A stretch of DNA of 8,137 bases from an uncultured Campylobacter sp. (GCA_946221035.1 CAMIME010000066.1:1-8137); one strand, 5' to 3'. Shown: positions 1 through 7,134, counted from the stretch's first letter. Notes: generated by a model not told the origin, from the letters alone. Made by a program: numbers and translations.

Positions 1-1084
1 GGTCGCCGCCGTAGGGGTGGCGCTCCGGCACGCGCAGCTGGTTGCAGTACTCCACAACTTCGCGGATCTTTTGGATGTCGGAGAAGTCGATCTGCGGGTC
101 GACGCCCTGGGTGAGCATATTCAGGCCGAGGGTGACCAGGTCGACGTTGCCGGTGCGCTCGCCGTTGCCGAAGAGGCAGCCTTCAATGCGGTCCGCGCCC
201 GCCATGTAGCCGAGCTCCGCTGCGGCCACGCCGGTGCCGCGGTCGTTGTGCGGGTGCAGGGAGATGATGACGGAATCGCGGCGCGCCAGGTTGCGGTGCA
301 TCCACTCGATGGAATCGGCGTAGACGTTCGGCGTGATCATCTCGACTGTCGACGGCAGGTTGATAATGATCGGGTTTTCGGGTGTGGCCTCCATCGTCTC
401 CACCACGGCGTCGCATACCTCGAGCGCGAAGTCCAGCTCGGTGCCGGTGAAGGATTCCGGCGAGTACTCCCAGCGCCAGTTCGTGTCCGGGTAGTCCTTG
501 GCAATGGTCTTGATCAGCTCGCCCGCGTCCGTGGCCAGCTTCTTAATCTGCTCGCGGTCCTTGCGGAACACGACGTTGCGCTGGAGTTTCGAGGTGGAGT
601 TGTAGAAGTGCACGATCACGTTCTTCGCCCCCGCGCATGCCTCGAAGGTGCGGCGGATCAGGTGCTCGCGCGCCTGCACCAGGACCTGGATGGTCACGTC
701 GTCGGGGATCATGTCCTTCTCAATGATCTCGCGCACGAAGTCGAAGTCCGTCTGGCTCGCGGAGGGGAAACCGACCTCGATCTCTTTGTAGCCCATCTCC
801 ACCAGCAGGTTGAACATGCGGCGCTTGCGCTCGGGGCTCATCGGGTCGATCAGGGCCTGGTTGCCGTCGCGCAGGTCCACGGCGCACCACTGGGGGGCCT
901 GGGTGATCTTCTTGTCCGGCCAGGTGCGGTCCGGCAGGGTGATGTCCTCGACCTCTTCGGCGAAGCTGAGGTATCGGTCGCGCGGCATCTGCGAGCCGCG
1001 CTGCTTGTTCCAGGTCGGCTGGCCCTCGTTACGCTCGCCGTTCGGCGTCTGGATCTCGCGCGGGACAAAGAAATCGTTGCTCAT
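1..1084 (-). CDS. leuA: 2-isopropylmalate synthase, N-terminal 361 residues (3' end outside window)
   Basis: LeuA condenses acetyl-CoA with 2-oxoisovalerate to give 2-isopropylmalate, the committed step of leucine synthesis, in the cytoplasm. Reading leftward from the ATG at 1084, an open frame of 361 codons reaches the edge without a stop. The catalytic TIM-barrel signatures are present: LRDGNQ at residues 71-76 (Arg/Asp of the active site and metal site), GFPSASQTDFDFVREI around 105-120, NLPSTVEMITPN around 242-253 and the metal-binding HPHND at 277-281, followed by GNGERTGNV at 306-314. It reads very close to C. glutamicum LeuA as I remember it, which is about 600 residues long. The leucine-binding regulatory domain would therefore lie outside the window. 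The start is supported by AGGAG at 1096-1092, seven bases before the ATG. An attenuator with a Leu-rich leader peptide precedes it, so expression is probably leucine-controlled. Confidence 0.97.
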   Translation of the reverse strand, partial: MSNDFFVPREIQTPNGERNEGQPTWNKQRGSQMPRDRYLSFAEEVEDITLPDRTWPDKKITQAPQWCAVDLRDGNQALIDPMSPERKRRMFNLLVEMGYKEIEVGFPSASQTDFDFVREIIEKDMIPDDVTIQVLVQAREHLIRRTFEACAGAKNVIVHFYNSTSKLQRNVVFRKDREQIKKLATDAGELIKTIAKDYPDTNWRWEYSPESFTGTELDFALEVCDAVVETMEATPENPIIINLPSTVEMITPNVYADSIEWMHRNLARRDSVIISLHPHNDRGTGVAAAELGYMAGADRIEGCLFGNGERTGNVDLVTLGLNMLTQGVDPQIDFSDIQKIREVVEYCNQLRVPERHPYGGD

Positions 1085-1091
1085 TTGGGGG

Positions 1092-1180
1092 CTCCTAGTT
1101 TCGGTGTGTTTCCACGGCCGGCCACAGAAACTACCGCGACGGGGTGCCGGCCGTGTTACAAGGCCTGATTCCCGCCGCGG
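1092..1180 (-). promoter_or_regulatory. leuA attenuator: competing RNA stems between leader peptide and leuA
   Basis: Several pairings are visible in the minus-strand RNA. (1) CACGGCCGGC at 1155-1146, directly after the leader stop codon, is perfectly complementary to GCCGGCCGTG at 1122-1113, with a 23-base loop. (2) CCGCGGCGGG at 1180-1171, inside the leader codons just after the Leu run, pairs with CCCGTCGCGG at 1143-1134 (nine Watson-Crick pairs and one G-U). This second arm lies in the loop of stem 1, so the two stems would cross and probably exclude each other. (3) GTTTCTGTGG at 1131-1122 can fold on CCGTGGAAAC at 1117-1108 with a CCGG tetraloop. (4) TAGTTTC at 1133-1127 pairs with GAAACTA at 1102-1096, ending on the leuA Shine-Dalgarno. 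No U-tract follows any stem, so transcription termination and translational masking both remain possible. Confidence 0.65.
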
Positions 1181-1209
1181 CGTAGAAGGAGAAGCGCCCG
1201 CTGCGACAT
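1156..1209 (-). CDS. leuL: leuA leader peptide, 17 residues with four consecutive Leu codons
   Basis: A short frame on the minus strand starts with ATG at 1209-1207 and stops with TAA at 1158-1156, encoding MSQRALLLLRRGGNQAL. The run CTT CTC CTT CTA at 1194-1183 gives four Leu codons in a row, and a fifth Leu (TTG) precedes the stop. This is the hallmark of a ribosome-mediated attenuator that senses charged leucine tRNA, and the first gene downstream is leuA. No Shine-Dalgarno is visible, but a TAnnnT -10 box (TAAGCT, 1222-1217) ends seven bases before the ATG. Transcription would thus begin at or next to the start codon, giving a leaderless mRNA, a common arrangement in Actinobacteria. It lies in the 135-base gap between the DMT permease gene and leuA. 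The gene symbol is by analogy. Confidence 0.85.
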   Translation of the reverse strand: MSQRALLLLRRGGNQAL

Positions 1210-1216
1210 GTGGCGT

Positions 1217-1246
1217 AGCTTACATCCGCACACTCACCCGCGTCAA
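1217..1246 (-). promoter_or_regulatory. Promoter of the leuL-leuA transcript
   Basis: On the minus strand TTGACG (1246-1241) is followed after 18 bases by TAAGCT (1222-1217), matching the sigma-A pattern TTGACN and TAnnnT of corynebacteria. The predicted start point is about 1209-1211, at the leader peptide ATG. The promoter lies wholly within the last codons of the upstream permease gene, and the first three bases of its -10 box are that gene's TAA stop. leuA therefore has its own start and may also receive read-through. Confidence 0.75.
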
Positions 1247-2053
1247 CATCACCGCGCTCAAGAGCATCACGCTTATCGACGCCCCCAGTAACCCGTATCC
1301 CCACACCGAGCCCACCCGGAAGGTCTCGCCAAGCACACCAAGACCCAAGGAGAGCGCGAGAATCGGCTCGGCCACCTTCGACGCCGGCAGCGAGGTGGCC
1401 AGGTTGCCCGCGGCGAACGCGTACTGCTGCACAAACGTGCCCAGGGTCGCGGCGATGAGCATGGCCCATAACTGCCACGACCCGAGAAGCCCCCCGATGC
1501 CGCCCGCCACGAATTCATCCACCGCCACCTTGGAAAAGACGGCCTGGTAGCCGTACATCACGCCGCACACGGTGCCGAAAATCAGGGCGCGGGTGGCCGA
1601 GGATCGTCGATAAGCGATGGCGCAGGCGGCGATGGAAATGAGCGCTCCGGCGCCGACGACCGCGGCCCACTCGAGCGCGGTGGGCGTTCGCTGGCCCGGG
1701 ATGGGCCGGCCGACGACCACGACGCCGGCGACGCTGGCGGTGAGCAGCACCGCCCAAAACGCCTCGGCGGTGCCCATGTGGCGGTGGTCCGCGCGCGCGG
1801 AGAAGAGCAGCGTGAGCATCAGCGACAGCGCCAGAATCGGCTGGACCACGAGCAGCGTGCCGAAGGCGAGCGCGGCCGCCTGGAATCCGTAGGCCAAAAA
1901 TGCGAGCCCCATCGACCCCCACCACGCGGGGCGGCGCATGGAGCGCAACGGGGAATCGCCGCCGCGCATGATGCGGTGGCGCCACACCGTTCCCGCCGCC
2001 ATCGTGGCCGCGGACACCAGTGCGAGCACCACGGCGAGAAAACTATTGTGCAC
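1220..2053 (-). CDS. DMT-superfamily integral membrane permease
   Basis: This is a hydrophobic protein of 277 residues (286 if the ATG at 2080 is used) with about ten predicted transmembrane segments and short loops. The motif PILALSL occurs twice, at residues 81-87 and 239-245 of the longer form, as the start of equivalent helices. This internal repeat matches the two-fold duplicated EamA/DMT architecture. Substrate cannot be told. The family includes amino-acid and metabolite exporters, and its place between leuA and lysC suggests an amino-acid link, but that is only context. For the start, neither candidate has a Shine-Dalgarno. A strong -10 box TAATAT at 2067-2062 ends eight bases before the GTG at 2053, which favours a leaderless GTG start with the first helix immediately following. 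The ATG at 2080 would lie upstream of that promoter. The gene is divergent from lysC, and its 3' end contains the leuA promoter. Confidence 0.85.
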   Translation of the reverse strand: MHNSFLAVVLALVSAATMAAGTVWRHRIMRGGDSPLRSMRRPAWWGSMGLAFLAYGFQAAALAFGTLLVVQPILALSLMLTLLFSARADHRHMGTAEAFWAVLLTASVAGVVVVGRPIPGQRTPTALEWAAVVGAGALISIAACAIAYRRSSATRALIFGTVCGVMYGYQAVFSKVAVDEFVAGGIGGLLGSWQLWAMLIAATLGTFVQQYAFAAGNLATSLPASKVAEPILALSLGLGVLGETFRVGSVWGYGLLGASISVMLLSAVMLTRVSVRM

Positions 2054-2061
2054 GCTGAATG

Positions 2062-2067
2062 ATATTA
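2062..2067 (-). promoter_or_regulatory. -10 box for the DMT permease gene (leaderless)
   Basis: TAATAT on the minus strand is a near-consensus -10 hexamer, eight bases from the preferred GTG start at 2053. No convincing -35 is seen 16-18 bases upstream, which is usual for corynebacterial promoters. Confidence 0.5.
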
Positions 2068-2099
2068 GTGTCCGATGCATGGCAGGGCCGGGCGGGCGG

Positions 2100-2144
2100 T
2101 AGTCTTATACACCTGAATGCGTGAAACCGACCGGAAGGGTGACC
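2100..2144 (+). promoter_or_regulatory. lysC promoter region and ribosome binding site
   Basis: The divergent spacer holds two -10-like hexamers on the plus strand: TAGTCT at 2100-2105 and TATACA at 2106-2111, with no recognisable -35. GGAAGGG at 2133-2139 lies five bases before the ATG at 2145 and fixes the lysC start. The in-frame GTG at 2121 overlaps no such signal and would add eight residues not present in C. glutamicum LysC. Which hexamer is used cannot be decided by eye. Confidence 0.45.
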
Positions 2145-3410
<1,266 letters not shown>

Positions 3411-3416
3411 ATCACC

Positions 3417-4445
3417 ATGACCACCATCGCAGTTGTCGGCGCCACCGGCCAGGTCGGCCGCGTCATGCGCTCTATCCTGGAAGAGCGCGACTTCCCGGCT
3501 GACGCGGTCCGCTTCTTCGCCTCCCCGCGCTCGGCCGGTACGAAGCTCGAGTTCCGCGGCTCCGAGATCGAGGTCGAGGACCTCACCCAGGTCACCGCAG
3601 AGTCCGTCGCGGACGTTGACATCGCGCTCTTCTCCGCCGGCGGTTCGACGTCGCGCGAGTGGGCCCCGGTCTTCGCCGCCGCCGGCGCCAAGGTCGTGGA
3701 CAACTCCTCGGCGTGGCGCAAGGATGACGAGGTCCCGCTGGTCGTCTCCGAGGTCAACCCGGCTGACGTGCAGGAGCTGAAGAAGGGCATCATCGCGAAC
3801 CCGAACTGCACCACGATGGCGATCATGCCGGTGGCCAAGGCCCTGCACGACCGCTTCAGCTTGACGACGATGCGGGTCGCCTCCTACCAGGCCGTTTCCG
3901 GCTCCGGTTTGGCCGGCGTGGACGCGCTGGCTTCCCAGGTCTCGGCGATTGGCGACGACTCCCCGTCCCTCACCCACGGCGACTCCTTCGAGGTCGCCGA
4001 CCTTGGGCCGTACGTCGCCCCGATTGCCTACAATGCTCTGCCGCTTGCGGGTTCGCTCGTCGACGACGGCACCCTCGAAACCGACGAGGAGCAAAAGCTG
4101 CGCAACGAGTCCCGCAAGATCCTGGGTCTTCCCGACCTGAAGGTGTCGGGCACCTGCGTCCGCGTTCCCGTGTTCACCGGCCACACGATGGTCGTCCACG
4201 CGGAATTTGCCGAGGAAGTGACGCCCGAGCAGGCAATTGCGGTTTTGGAAGACGCCCCCGGCGTTGAGGTTGTCGACGTGCCTACCCCCCGCGCCGCAGC
4301 CGGCAAGGATGACTCGCTTGTTGGCCGTATCCGCCAGGACCAGGTTGTCGAGGGCAACCGCGGCCTGGTGTTCGTGGTCTCGGGCGACAACCTGCGCAAG
4401 GGTGCCGCGCTGAACACGATCCAGATCGCGGAGCTTCTGGTCTAG
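3417..4445 (+). CDS. asd: Aspartate-semialdehyde dehydrogenase
   Basis: Asd reduces 4-phospho-aspartate with NADPH to aspartate 4-semialdehyde, the branch-point intermediate for lysine/diaminopimelate and for threonine and methionine. The 342-residue protein begins with a nucleotide-binding GATGQVG at 8-14. It has the catalytic Cys131 in NPNCTT, SYQAVSGSG at 156-164 with the substrate-contacting Gln, and RVPVFTGHT at 249-257 carrying Arg249 and the catalytic His256. The length fits the bacterial family. It is the second gene of the lysC-asd operon: GGAGG at 3403-3407 overlaps the end of lysC and lies nine bases before the ATG. Its stop codon sits at the foot of the hairpin that closes the operon. 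Confidence 0.98.
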   Translation: MTTIAVVGATGQVGRVMRSILEERDFPADAVRFFASPRSAGTKLEFRGSEIEVEDLTQVTAESVADVDIALFSAGGSTSREWAPVFAAAGAKVVDNSSAWRKDDEVPLVVSEVNPADVQELKKGIIANPNCTTMAIMPVAKALHDRFSLTTMRVASYQAVSGSGLAGVDALASQVSAIGDDSPSLTHGDSFEVADLGPYVAPIAYNALPLAGSLVDDGTLETDEEQKLRNESRKILGLPDLKVSGTCVRVPVFTGHTMVVHAEFAEEVTPEQAIAVLEDAPGVEVVDVPTPRAAAGKDDSLVGRIRQDQVVEGNRGLVFVVSGDNLRKGAALNTIQIAELLV

Positions 4446-4473
4446 TCCCGCCCCTAGTCTCGGTCTAGTCTCG
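4442..4473 (+). repeat. Three direct copies of CTAGTCYCG at the asd/ykvI boundary
   Basis: CTAGTCCCG at 4442-4450 and CTAGTCTCG at 4454-4462 and 4465-4473 are three near-identical copies within 32 bases. The first contains the asd stop and the third contains the stop of the opposing gene. The longer unit GGTCTAGTCYCG occurs at 4439-4450 and 4462-4473. This looks like local slippage duplication in the terminator loop. Confidence 0.6.
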
Positions 4474-4489
4474 CTCGGGGGTGCGGGAC
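4445..4489. terminator. Hairpin between convergent asd and ykvI-like genes
   Basis: GTCCCGC at 4445-4451 is perfectly complementary to GCGGGAC at 4483-4489. The stem extends inward by CCC against GGG with a single bulged T, giving about ten pairs and a 24-base loop. It begins on the last base of the asd stop codon and includes the last codons of the opposing gene, so it could serve both directions. No T-tract follows on either side, so it may be a weak intrinsic or Rho-assisted terminator. Confidence 0.6.
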
Positions 4490-5892
4490 GAATCGGCCGT
4501 GGACGCCTCCTCCGCCTCGTCCGCGGCGATCATCTCGTCGACGGAGTTGTCCTTCCACGGCTCGTCGGGGGTGTACTCGTCGGCGGTGACGGGCTCGGTG
4601 TAGGAGACGTAGACCACCGGGTCGAGGTCTTTGTCTTCGGGCTCGAAGTCGACGGAGTCGTCGTCGATAAGCTCTTGCGCAACTTCTTCCTCGAGTGCCT
4701 CGACGAGCTCCTCCTCATCCACGTTGGATTTGGAGGTGACGTACTCGAGTTCCCGCTCGTCGTTTTTGGTGAAGCGCTCGCGCGGGTCCAGCTTGGCGCG
4801 GGTGAGCTCCATCGCGCGGGCGCGGCGCTCCTGTTCCTTGCGCAGGGCAGGCAGGCCGCGCAGCCATGCGATCGTCATCACGATGATGAGCAGGATGCCC
4901 AGGTAGCCGAGGATGGGGTAGACGGTGGACACCAGCGTTTGGAAGCCCACGAAGGACAGGGCGAAGCCGACGACGCAGGCCGCGATGTAGATCATCTTGA
5001 ACTTGTCCTCGCGGCCGCGGGCGAGGCGCTTGCCCAGGGCGTAGAACATGCCCAGGGAGGTGGCGAAGATCATGCCGAAGATGACGATGGACATGACAAG
5101 GCCCAGGGTCGGGTTGATATCCGCGATCAGGGACAGCAGAGGCATGTCTTCGCCGGAGACCAGGTCGATCTTCAGCAGCAGCGCGAACGCCAGGAGCATG
5201 AGCATGACCAGGTAGCCGATGCCGCCGAGGAGACCACCGAGACCGGCGGCGCGGGTGTTCAGGGTGTTGCCGCCGATCACCAGCGCCATGGACACCACGC
5301 ACATGACGTTCAGGCCGGTGTAGTTCAGGGCGGAGACGAACCAGTTGGGCAGGGAGGAATCAACCTGCGCGGCGGCGGCGTTGAGCGCATCCCAGTCCGG
5401 GGCGGAGTGGATGATGGTCCAGCCGCAGCCGAAGATCACGAACACGAGCAGGAACGGGGTTAGGAAGCCGATCGCGCCGGTGACTTTGTCCACGTCCAGC
5501 ATGCCGAAGCCGATGGTCAGCGCGAGCATGAGCACCGCGCCCACCCACACTGGCAGCCCGAACTGCTGGTTCAGGTTTGCACCGGCACCGGCGAACATGA
5601 CGAAGCCGATGGAAAACAGTGTGACAATTGTGGCGATGTCGAGGATCCACCCCATCCACTTCGAGGAGATCGCGCCAAGCACCTCGGTGTGCTCATTTGC
5701 CTGGAAGTAGGAACCCAGCTGCAAGATGGTCACGCCGGCGACGACCATGAGCACGGAGCCAAGAACCGCGCCCCACATGCCCTGGGCGCCGAACGCGGAG
5801 AAGTACAGCAGCGCTTCCTGGCCGGACGCGAAACCGGCGCCCACGACGGTGCCAATGAAGGCAAATGAAATCAGTATTGCGTTTTTCCACAT
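4465..5892 (-). CDS. YkvI-family membrane transporter with long acidic C-terminal tail
   Basis: The 475-residue protein has about ten hydrophobic helices in residues 1-348. The first helix carries GTVVGAGFASGQE (14-26), the broken, glycine-rich type of segment seen in LeuT-fold/APC transporters and typical of the uncharacterised YkvI family. Substrate is unknown. After the last helix comes a basic stretch (RKEQERRARAMELTRAK, 351-367), then about 100 residues rich in Asp and Glu (for example 392-425). YkvI proteins I recall are about 350 residues, so the tail is an addition, predicted cytoplasmic. The ATG at 5892 is the only plausible start, since a stop lies seven codons upstream. The Shine-Dalgarno GAGGAG (5912-5907) is unusually distant at 14 bases and sits in a hairpin loop. 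The gene follows the DUF1541 lipoprotein after 53 bases and probably shares the sigC transcript. Confidence 0.8.
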   Translation of the reverse strand: MWKNAILISFAFIGTVVGAGFASGQEALLYFSAFGAQGMWGAVLGSVLMVVAGVTILQLGSYFQANEHTEVLGAISSKWMGWILDIATIVTLFSIGFVMFAGAGANLNQQFGLPVWVGAVLMLALTIGFGMLDVDKVTGAIGFLTPFLLVFVIFGCGWTIIHSAPDWDALNAAAAQVDSSLPNWFVSALNYTGLNVMCVVSMALVIGGNTLNTRAAGLGGLLGGIGYLVMLMLLAFALLLKIDLVSGEDMPLLSLIADINPTLGLVMSIVIFGMIFATSLGMFYALGKRLARGREDKFKMIYIAACVVGFALSFVGFQTLVSTVYPILGYLGILLIIVMTIAWLRGLPALRKEQERRARAMELTRAKLDPRERFTKNDERELEYVTSKSNVDEEELVEALEEEVAQELIDDDSVDFEPEDKDLDPVVYVSYTEPVTADEYTPDEPWKDNSVDEMIAADEAEEASTADSSRTPERD

Positions 5893-5895
5893 AAC

Positions 5896-5937
5896 GAAGT
5901 CGGAATCTCCTCAAGGGGATGTGTAAGAACCGACTTC
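5896..5937 (-). promoter_or_regulatory. 5' hairpin enclosing the Shine-Dalgarno of the ykvI-like gene
   Basis: In the minus-strand RNA GAAGTCGG (5937-5930) pairs perfectly with CCGACTTC (5903-5896), three bases before the ATG. The 26-base loop contains GAGGAG (5912-5907), which may itself pair with ATCCCC (5920-5915) around a TTGA loop with one mismatch. The stem's 3' arm occupies the spacer between Shine-Dalgarno and start codon. It could therefore limit translation or act as a thermometer-like or ligand-controlled element. It could also be a processing or attenuation hairpin between two cistrons. Confidence 0.5.
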
Positions 5938-5945
5938 CCAACCTA

Positions 5946-6494
5946 TTACATCTTCGGCTGGATCTCAGACTCCACAACCCACTTGTGGCGCTTCATGGTC
6001 ATCCCGGGAGAGTCGATGTCCACCATGTACACCGTCTCGTTCGTGGCGGATTCAATCGTCGCCTCCGCGCCCTCCATGCCGCTCATGTGCTCCGCGGTCA
6101 TCACAGCCGTGCCGCCCGTTTGGAGCTTTTGCGTATCGTCTCCCTCCAACTCCTCAGCCACCACCCACTTGTGGTCGTGAACCTCGGCGCCACCGTCAGT
6201 CGGCGTGTAGGTCACCGAGTACGTGGTGGTGTCGTACGCGCCGGAGATGGTGGCGTCTGCGCCGTCCATGCCGGGCATGTGGTCGGCGGTGAGGGTCACC
6301 TCGGTGCCTACCGGGTAGGTCGGGTTCTCAGCCTCCTTGATGCCGGCTGGTGCCGGGCCGCCGTCTTTCGGGTGGTCGTGGCCCTCGTGAACCGAGTGGT
6401 CGGTGTCCTCCGCAGTCTCGGAGGAGCAAGCGCTCACGCCGAGCAGGGCAGTGGTCGCGATGGTGGTCAGTGCTAGTGCTTTCGAAATACGCAT
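5946..6494 (-). CDS. DUF1541 (YdhK-type) lipoprotein, putative copper-binding
   Basis: The protein has 182 residues with a lipoprotein signal peptide: basic MRISK, a hydrophobic core and lipobox GVSAC with the lipidated Cys23, so it should be anchored outside the cytoplasmic membrane. A His-rich linker follows (His33, 36, 39 and 41, HSVHEGHDHP). Then come two homologous DUF1541 repeats at about 60-115 and 124-176, each with HM(P/S)GM(D/E)GA (72-78 and 136-142) and HKWVV (108-112 and 170-174). The paired Met and His residues fit copper binding. DUF1541 lipoproteins of Firmicutes, including staphylococcal CopL as I recall, are copper-resistance proteins. Metal and role here are inferred. The gene starts 27 bases after the sigC stop, which suggests a shared transcript. 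The Shine-Dalgarno is weak (GGAA only). Confidence 0.85.
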   Translation of the reverse strand: MRISKALALTTIATTALLGVSACSSETAEDTDHSVHEGHDHPKDGGPAPAGIKEAENPTYPVGTEVTLTADHMPGMDGADATISGAYDTTTYSVTYTPTDGGAEVHDHKWVVAEELEGDDTQKLQTGGTAVMTAEHMSGMEGAEATIESATNETVYMVDIDSPGMTMKRHKWVVESEIQPKM

Positions 6495-6521
6495 GCTTCC
6501 AGTCGTACCACCGAAGTACGC

Positions 6522-7058
6522 TTACCCGCCGGATCCGGCGACAAGGTCCTTGCGGGCGCGGGCGACGCGGGAACGGATGGTGCCCACCCGCACGCCCGCG
6601 ATCTTCGCGGCCTCCTCGTACGTGTAGCCGAGCACCTGGGTGAGAACGAGGGCTTCTCTGCGTTCGGGCCGGAGGTCGTCGATAAGCGAGCGTGCGTCGA
6701 TGACCTCGCTCCACGTGTTCGGGTTATCGGGCGCCTGGCCCGCGACGTCCTCGACTTCGGCGGCGGATTTGCGTGGGCGCGCCATGTCGTGGCGCACGGA
6801 GTCGACCCACGCGCGGCGCGCGAGCGAGAGGAGCCAAGTGCGTGCCGACGACCTCCCGGCGAACCGCGGCAGGGAACCCAGCACCCGCAGGTAGGTCTCC
6901 TGCGTCAGGTCGTCGGCGTGCTCGGGGCCGGCGAGGTGGGCGAGGAGGCGCCAGACGTCGTCCTGTGTGGCGCGGATGAACTGGGTGAGGGCGTCCTTGT
7001 CGCCCCGGCCCGCGCGCAGCGCCAGGTCGGTGACGTACGCGTCGTCGCTCCTGCTCAC
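6522..7058 (-). CDS. sigC: ECF-type RNA polymerase sigma factor SigC
   Basis: This 178-residue protein has the two-domain ECF layout. Region 2 spans about 22-95, with ADDLTQETYLRV (48-59) and RSSARTWLLSLARR (69-82). Region 4 spans about 128-172, with the helix-turn-helix YTYEEAAKIAGVRVGTIRSRVARAR. No extra C-terminal domain is present. Sequence and position beside asd match C. glutamicum SigC. The literature links that factor to induction of the cytochrome bd branch when the aa3 oxidase is impaired. The start codon is GTG at 7058 with no useful Shine-Dalgarno. TAACCT (7072-7067) ends eight bases before it, suggesting a leaderless mRNA. No anti-sigma gene adjoins it; the next gene downstream encodes a DUF1541 lipoprotein. 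That gene's operon placement is inferred from 27-base spacing. Confidence 0.93.
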   Translation of the reverse strand: MSRSDDAYVTDLALRAGRGDKDALTQFIRATQDDVWRLLAHLAGPEHADDLTQETYLRVLGSLPRFAGRSSARTWLLSLARRAWVDSVRHDMARPRKSAAEVEDVAGQAPDNPNTWSEVIDARSLIDDLRPERREALVLTQVLGYTYEEAAKIAGVRVGTIRSRVARARKDLVAGSGG

Positions 7059-7066
7059 AGACCGTT

Positions 7067-7072
7067 AGGTTA
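7067..7072 (-). promoter_or_regulatory. -10 box candidate for sigC
   Basis: TAACCT fits TAnnnT and is eight bases from the GTG start. No convincing -35 is seen. About 25 bases further upstream lies a perfect dyad CGTCG-C-CGACG (7098-7108), a possible operator in the 76-base gap after mrpG. Confidence 0.4.
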
Positions 7073-7134
7073 CCAGGGCATTTGCGCAGGAAATATGCGT
7101 CGCCGACGATTTGCCGCGCGGCTAGACCGGAAGG

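Noticed and set aside
17..1168. A 383-codon plus-strand frame over leuA
   Set aside because: It is the mirror of leuA codons. Its sequence shows no family resemblance, and the leuA reading on the other strand has clear catalytic motifs.
4675..5463. A 262-codon plus-strand frame over the YkvI-like gene
   Set aside because: It consists mostly of repeated His, Asp, Glu and Gln, as expected antisense of a hydrophobic membrane protein. No start signal and no domain.
6504..6520. Inverted repeat CGTAC-7-GTACG between sigC and the lipoprotein gene
   Set aside because: Only five pairs and no consensus promoter beside it. It could be chance, so it is not called as an operator or terminator.
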